A stretch of 9,491 nt of DNA from Candidatus Woesearchaeota archaeon (lineage in GTDB: Archaea > Nanobdellota > Nanobdellia > Woesearchaeales > JASKKU01). The notes under the pieces are model-generated. The model ran no database searches and was not told the origin of the DNA. It saw only the letters and a list, made by a program, of their open reading frames with translations. This document shows positions 6,122-9,491 of this stretch, piece after piece (the first letter of the stretch is position 1; each line of letters begins with the position of its first letter). A program made the translations under genes and the position numbers. The DNA is taken from contig DSBS01000023.1 of NCBI GenBank assembly GCA_011045925.1, positions 1 through 9,491 of the forward strand. The letters run 5' to 3'.

Positions 6122-7081
6122 ATGGACTCAGGCCTTGCTAGACTAGTAAATTCATTTTCTCCTTACTTTTCAGAAATGCCAGACCCGTCTGGGCTTGTAT
6201 CTGCCTCAGGAGGCTTGCTGTCTAAAGAAGAGCAGGGTACAATTGAATTCTTCAAATCATACTGCAGGCTGCTTTCTTTGTCAGAGGCATATTACCAGAA
6301 GCATGGTGTTAAGTCTTTTTCTATTGAGAGGGATTTTAAATTATTCACAGAAAAAACCCTGCTCAGTGTACCAGCCATAATGCTTAAACCTGACAAGCTT
6401 CTTGAGATGGGCATTGTAGGTATTGACTTCCAGCCACAGGGAAGGCTTGCTCTAACTAATTACTCTGCTGGATTTAGTGAAAGCTCTTCACCGGCCTCGC
6501 CGGACTTTATAAATCAGGTGTCCCAGGTTTTAGGTGAGTTTAACAGCAGTGGAAAGCATTTTACAGCCCATATAGGAGAGCCAAAAAGCACGCAGGACAT
6601 AATAAGCTCTGTGAATAAGATTCTTGAAAATCAAAGAAATCTTGCTGACCTGGTTAGCAGCAGCATAAAAGAAGGTGTACTGAGAGTTGTTGACGAGAGC
6701 CCAAGAGAGCCGGGATTGTACATAACTCTTGATTTATACAGCTTATATTATCCTTTCTTAATGAATTCTCCCTTTAGCATAAGAGAGCTTTTAAAAAAAG
6801 GGGCAGAAAAAATCCGCAAGCTTCAGACCGCTATTAGTTTTAGCAAAGACGACGAAGAAAACACAAAGATGGTTCTTGATTCTCACTTTAATCTAGAATT
6901 TATGTGTAAGCGATGGGAAACCTTGCTTGAAGGCTCTTCATTAGTTGAGAGCCTAAAGCAAGGCCGGCTCTTGAATAACGATTACTTTTCAAGCAAGTGC
7001 ATTGAGTTTTTCTCCAGGCTGGTTTATTACAAAAGCCTCTTGAGTAGTCACTTCCAAGTAGAAAAAGTTATAAAGCAATAA
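6122..7081 (+). CDS. Unknown soluble protein, paralogue of the next gene
   Basis: 319 residues, no signal peptide or membrane helix. Visible blocks are a helix with YCRLLSLSE (47-55); VPAIMLKPDKLLEM (83-96); a Ser/Pro-rich segment (117-128); helices at about 128-140 and 157-186; a strand-like GLYITLDLYS (198-207); and a charged helical C-terminus (217-319). Two of these blocks recur in the same order in the next gene's product: Y-x-R-x-LS-x-SE, and VPxIxxxPDxxL with identical internal spacing. A weaker third match follows (SIKEGVLRVVDESPREPGLY against a GVKKGYLEDNAGKENYGF stretch). I therefore regard the two as diverged tandem duplicates. No catalytic signature is recognised and no function is assigned. 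The only nearby ATG is supported by the upstream TATA-like box. The next gene starts 43 nt after the stop without a clear terminator between, so co-transcription is likely. Confidence 0.82.
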   Translation: MDSGLARLVNSFSPYFSEMPDPSGLVSASGGLLSKEEQGTIEFFKSYCRLLSLSEAYYQKHGVKSFSIERDFKLFTEKTLLSVPAIMLKPDKLLEMGIVGIDFQPQGRLALTNYSAGFSESSSPASPDFINQVSQVLGEFNSSGKHFTAHIGEPKSTQDIISSVNKILENQRNLADLVSSSIKEGVLRVVDESPREPGLYITLDLYSLYYPFLMNSPFSIRELLKKGAEKIRKLQTAISFSKDDEENTKMVLDSHFNLEFMCKRWETLLEGSSLVESLKQGRLLNNDYFSSKCIEFFSRLVYYKSLLSSHFQVEKVIKQ

Positions 7082-7113
7082 ACTTACCACCTTTTACTGG
7101 AATGATATGTTCC

Positions 7114-7120
7114 GAGGTGA
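7114..7120 (+). promoter_or_regulatory. Shine-Dalgarno site fixing the start at 7125
   Basis: GAGGTGA matches seven bases of the complement of the archaeal 16S rRNA 3' end (CACCUCC) and ends 4 nt before ATG 7125. It lies inside the reading frame that would be used if the upstream ATG at 7107 were the start, so it argues for 7125. Confidence 0.75.
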
Positions 7121-7124
7121 AAAA

Positions 7125-8030
7125 ATGGATGAAAATCAAAATATTGAGGACAAAGCTGCTGAAATAGCTATCCCTGAAAATACTGGCGATAGGGATTTAT
7201 CTCCTTATAAAGTAGCTGCTGACATAATTAATTTATATGCCAGAACACTATCTATTTCTGAGATTTCGCATGAAAGAGATGATGATTCAGGGTTACTGAA
7301 AATCACATCAATTATTGGAGTCCCAAAAATTGAATACCTCCCCGATGAAGCTTTAGGAAGAGTCATTGACTTTGTAGTTAAAACGGATACAGAAGGGCTC
7401 GTGGAGAAATTGAATCTGCCAAAAGGGATTGAAAATTTTAGAGCACTTGGCTTTGATAGAGATGCTCTTAATTATAGGAAAGAATTAACCCAGGCAATCG
7501 ATTATTTTGATAAAGCAGTGGATAAGTATCTTGTAAAAGCAGGAAAAGCTAAAACTGGCAGGGCTTTTGCAAGCGCGCTTATCGGAGAGAAAGGCTTGCT
7601 TCCGGTTTATTCCGGATTGCTTGAGAAAGTAGATGAAGGAGTAAAAAAAGGATACCTTGAAGATAATGCCGGAAAGGAAAATTATGGGTTTGAAGCTTCA
7701 GCAGTAATGGACCCAACAGGAATTATAGATTCATTCCTAAAAGTAGAGATTTTTCCAGGCTCAGGCAAAACCTTAGTTGATTGTATTGGAGATTCTTGCA
7801 AAGCTGTGACAGCAATAAATGAATACTTGATCGCAGATGAGGATAAGAGTAATGCAAATAAAATCAAAAGATTGTATAGAGATGCAAAAAAATTGAGATT
7901 TCAAGCAGAAATAATCTCAAGTAGAGATAACTATGCCGCACTTGGCGAAAAAAGAGGGCTTTCTGAAATCCCCAGAGAGGACTTAGAAGGCTTTGTAAAT
8001 GATGCTTATTATAACCCAAGAAAAAGTTAG
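7125..8030 (+). CDS. Unknown soluble protein, paralogue of the preceding gene
   Basis: 301 residues from ATG 7125, chosen over the in-frame ATG at 7107 because a strong GAGGTGA site sits just before 7125. An acidic tail (1-25) is followed by a helix with YARTLSISE (38-46), then VPKIEYLPDEALGRVIDF (66-83), a long helical region (about 110-175), a strand-like GFEASAVMDP (188-197) and a charged helical C-terminus (about 220-300). The YxRxLSxSE and VPxIxxxPDxxL blocks match the preceding protein in the same order. It is more Lys/Glu/Asp-rich and less Ser-rich than its neighbours. FPGSGKT (210-216) resembles a P-loop tail but lacks the first glycine, so I do not read it as an ATPase. No membrane helix, no recognised family, no function assigned. 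Confidence 0.82.
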   Translation: MDENQNIEDKAAEIAIPENTGDRDLSPYKVAADIINLYARTLSISEISHERDDDSGLLKITSIIGVPKIEYLPDEALGRVIDFVVKTDTEGLVEKLNLPKGIENFRALGFDRDALNYRKELTQAIDYFDKAVDKYLVKAGKAKTGRAFASALIGEKGLLPVYSGLLEKVDEGVKKGYLEDNAGKENYGFEASAVMDPTGIIDSFLKVEIFPGSGKTLVDCIGDSCKAVTAINEYLIADEDKSNANKIKRLYRDAKKLRFQAEIISSRDNYAALGEKRGLSEIPREDLEGFVNDAYYNPRKS

Positions 8031-8053
8031 GTATTAACCAATAAGCCAACATC

Positions 8054-8072
8054 TTTTTTTTAATATTTTTTT
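8054..8072 (+). terminator. Double oligo-T tract between two genes
   Basis: T8 (8054-8061) and T7 (8066-8072) are separated by AATA and lie 24-42 nt after the stop at 8030. Such U-rich tracts end archaeal transcripts. The same stretch contains TTTTAATATTTT, which could serve as a TATA-like element for the next gene. Which role dominates cannot be decided by eye. Confidence 0.45.
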
Positions 8073-8079
8073 AGGGTGA
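8073..8079 (+). promoter_or_regulatory. Shine-Dalgarno site fixing the start at 8085
   Basis: AGGGTGA, a close match to the archaeal AGGAGGTGA consensus, ends 5 nt before ATG 8085. An in-frame GTG at 8076 lies inside this site and would leave the gene without a ribosome binding site, so ATG 8085 is preferred. Confidence 0.65.
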
Positions 8080-8084
8080 AAATA

Positions 8085-9074
8085 ATGCAAGGAATAAACC
8101 CAAATTCAGGCAAAGAAAGCCAAGTAAATGAGCCTGAATTCAAGCCTTTTGATTTTTCAGGCTTAAACACTGGCTCAAGCCTTGAAGAAAAGGTAAGCAA
8201 GGAGCCTAAGAAACGTTCTTTGTCCCATCGCATTTCATCTCCCAACGACTTTTTAGAATATGTGCTTGGCTTATTCGAAAGTTATGATTCGCTCTTTTCT
8301 GAATTTCGTGAAAATTTTTATTCATTGAAAGGCAAATTCACAGAATATATTGGTTTTGATGTCCCCCCTTCTGTTATGGAAAGAGTTTCACTTAATGAAG
8401 AAACCTGTCTAGCAGATGTATTAACTCTTGAGTTTCAGGATTACAAAGTGAAAAACATAAAAGAGTCAAAGGGAGGCTCTTCAATCTCAAATGCATTTTT
8501 CTCAGGAGTTTTTAAATTACACGGAATTGGGTCAGATCCAAATAAGTTCGTGCAGAATATGGATGATAAAGGCAGGATTGACCTTATGGCGGTTTTTTAT
8601 GAGAGAGACTCGTTCAGGAACGACCTTGCCAGGTTCTGCTTCACTCTTGATGACCTGAATAAAAAGCTGCATTGCCTGGAAAGGCAAGGCCTTTTTGAAG
8701 TAGAGAATTATTTTAGCCTTAAGGCTCAGTTAGATGTCGGATGGTTTGTTTCTGCCCTGGAGAAGTATAATGCTAGCCTGCACGAATCAGTATCTTACTT
8801 GAGGAAAGCTGTTCAGGAGAATTCTTCCGGCCGGATTCCAGGCGAGTATAAAGCCGATTTCAACAACTTTCTTAATAGATACGATGCTTTCTCAGATGGA
8901 TTAAGGCAGGCAAAGGAGTATTTAGCTTCTGAGGCTGGCTCAAGCCAGCAACTTGAGCTCTTGAGCGGAAAAGATGTTTTGGAAGGAGTAGGAGGCTCCT
9001 GGGGGAAAACCATAGTCCTGCTTTCCGAAATGTCTGATTTAGTTAAGGAAAAAACCAGTTATAGAAAGGATTGA
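8085..9074 (+). CDS. Unknown soluble protein, last of the four-gene group
   Basis: 329 residues from ATG 8085 (the alternative GTG 8076 overlaps the ribosome binding site). A polar, probably disordered N-terminus (1-50) contains a basic patch PKKRSLSHR (41-49). Then comes a helical block with FLEYVLGLFESYDSLFSEF (56-74), a segment EYIGFDVPPSVMERVS (87-102), a strand-like RIDLMAVFYE (164-173) and a long helical C-terminal half (about 176-329) with amphipathic, coiled-coil-like stretches. The order 'helix, then V-P segment, then strand with AV, then helices' parallels the two upstream proteins, so it may be a more distant paralogue, but identities are few. No membrane segment or catalytic motif. 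A T6 run follows the stop. Confidence 0.82.
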   Translation: MQGINPNSGKESQVNEPEFKPFDFSGLNTGSSLEEKVSKEPKKRSLSHRISSPNDFLEYVLGLFESYDSLFSEFRENFYSLKGKFTEYIGFDVPPSVMERVSLNEETCLADVLTLEFQDYKVKNIKESKGGSSISNAFFSGVFKLHGIGSDPNKFVQNMDDKGRIDLMAVFYERDSFRNDLARFCFTLDDLNKKLHCLERQGLFEVENYFSLKAQLDVGWFVSALEKYNASLHESVSYLRKAVQENSSGRIPGEYKADFNNFLNRYDAFSDGLRQAKEYLASEAGSSQQLELLSGKDVLEGVGGSWGKTIVLLSEMSDLVKEKTSYRKD

Positions 9075-9083
9075 GGTTAAGGG

Positions 9084-9089
9084 TTTTTT
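9084..9089 (+). terminator. Oligo-T terminator after the gene at 8085
   Basis: TTTTTT begins ten bases after the TGA at 9072-9074, in the 13-bp gap to the convergent gene, and overlaps that gene's stop codon. It acts only for + strand transcripts; no T-run exists in the gap for the opposing strand. Confidence 0.4.
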
Positions 9090-9491
9090 ATATTCGGGCT
9101 TGGTTTTGTATTTGTTTAATAGAATTATCAAAATCCTTATGTTTTTTCTTTAATTTTCCTTCAAGTTCTATTATTTCATTTATAAAATTTGTAATATCCT
9201 TATTAACGCTTCCTGTTAAGTCAAACAAGAGGTTTAATTGATTCATAATCTCTTGACACAATCCCTCTTCTTTTTCTATAAGTTTAGACTGTGCCTCTAA
9301 TATAGCTTCAATATCGTTAGCTCTATGAAGAATCTCATTTATTGAAGCATCATTTGGCTTTTTGCCATTCCTTAGTTCATCAAATACCCCAGAAATTTTA
9401 TCGCAGAGATCACTTATTAATTGAAAGTCGTCACTTTCTGCCATTGCAATAAGTTCTTTATTTAATCTATCATATTCGGATTGTTTAGCTC
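9088..9491 (-). CDS. Coiled-coil-like protein, C-terminal part (5' end outside window)
   Basis: An ATG at 9444 would give 118 residues, but the frame stays open for 15 more codons to the window edge, and these (KQSEYDRLNKELIA) read like the same charged helix. The gene therefore probably begins beyond the window, and the ATG at 9444 is likely internal. The 133 visible residues are strongly acidic and basic, with regularly spaced Leu/Ile and no Pro except in one short Lys-Pro-Asn turn. Helical segments such as ILHRANDIEAILEAQSKLIE and FINEIIELEGKLKKKHKDF have heptad-like spacing, so I predict an elongated helical or coiled-coil cytoplasmic protein. Its base composition is more AT-rich than the four genes to its left. 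Family and function are unknown. It converges on the gene ending at 9074 with a 13-nt gap. Confidence 0.72.
   Translation of the reverse strand, partial: AKQSEYDRLNKELIAMAESDDFQLISDLCDKISGVFDELRNGKKPNDASINEILHRANDIEAILEAQSKLIEKEEGLCQEIMNQLNLLFDLTGSVNKDITNFINEIIELEGKLKKKHKDFDNSIKQIQNQARI

Noticed and set aside
7107..7124. ATG 7107 as start of the 301-residue protein
   Set aside because: It places a strong GAGGTGA ribosome binding site inside the coding region; ATG 7125 is correctly spaced from that site.
7752..7775. FPGSGKT in the 301-residue protein as a Walker A (P-loop) motif
   Set aside because: The first glycine of GxxxxGK[ST] is replaced by Ile and no Walker B-type strand is evident, so ATPase activity is not supported.
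8076..8084. GTG 8076 as start of the 329-residue protein
   Set aside because: The GTG is part of the AGGGTGA ribosome binding site that serves ATG 8085.
1..9491. CRISPR array, tRNA/rRNA genes, insertion sequences or toxin-antitoxin pair
   Set aside because: No regularly spaced direct repeats, cloverleaf-like segments, transposase motifs or paired small ORFs were seen on reading both strands.

Overview
This window looks like chromosomal DNA from an archaeon, most plausibly a small-genome DPANN-type lineage (Woesearchaeota/Pacearchaeota-like). The lineage is an inference. What the sequence shows is AT-rich TATA-like boxes about 25-30 nt upstream of start codons that lack Shine-Dalgarno sites (leaderless style), archaeal GAGGTGA/AGGGTGA ribosome binding sites on other genes, oligo-T stretches after stop codons, and a row of membrane-anchored proteins of a kind common in uncultured archaea. 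No mobile element, CRISPR array, tRNA or rRNA was seen.

Left third (1-3796, + strand): a compact operon of at least five genes. The first is cut by the window edge. The next four each encode a short basic N-terminus, one membrane helix and a large, probably extracytoplasmic domain. Junctions are an 8-nt overlap, an ATGA overlap, a 9-nt gap and an ATGA overlap, so translational coupling is likely. The first complete protein has a class III (prepilin-like) signal with Glu at +5. The second and third share a KKA...FNVxT motif just before the helix. The best working idea is an archaeal pilin-like or pseudopilin-like surface assembly whose components are made together; no ATPase or platform protein lies in the window.

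Middle (3798-5188, - strand): a two-gene metabolic operon, a compact glucose-6-phosphate isomerase followed 2 nt later by an acylphosphatase. Both keep their catalytic residues. The operon converges on the surface operon with a single base between stop codons. Its start faces a 129-bp divergent intergenic region with a leaderless-type promoter on each side and an 8+8 bp inverted repeat, overlapped by a 13-bp palindrome, between them. That is a candidate shared operator.

Right part (5318-9074, + strand): four consecutive genes for soluble, probably mostly helical proteins of about 240-330 residues that I cannot assign to a known family. The second and third share two short motifs in the same order plus a weaker third block, and look like anciently duplicated paralogues; the fourth, and less clearly the first, may belong to the same family. 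The first two appear leaderless, whereas the last two carry Shine-Dalgarno sites. A convergent - strand gene for a coiled-coil-like protein (9088 to the window end) runs off the right edge.
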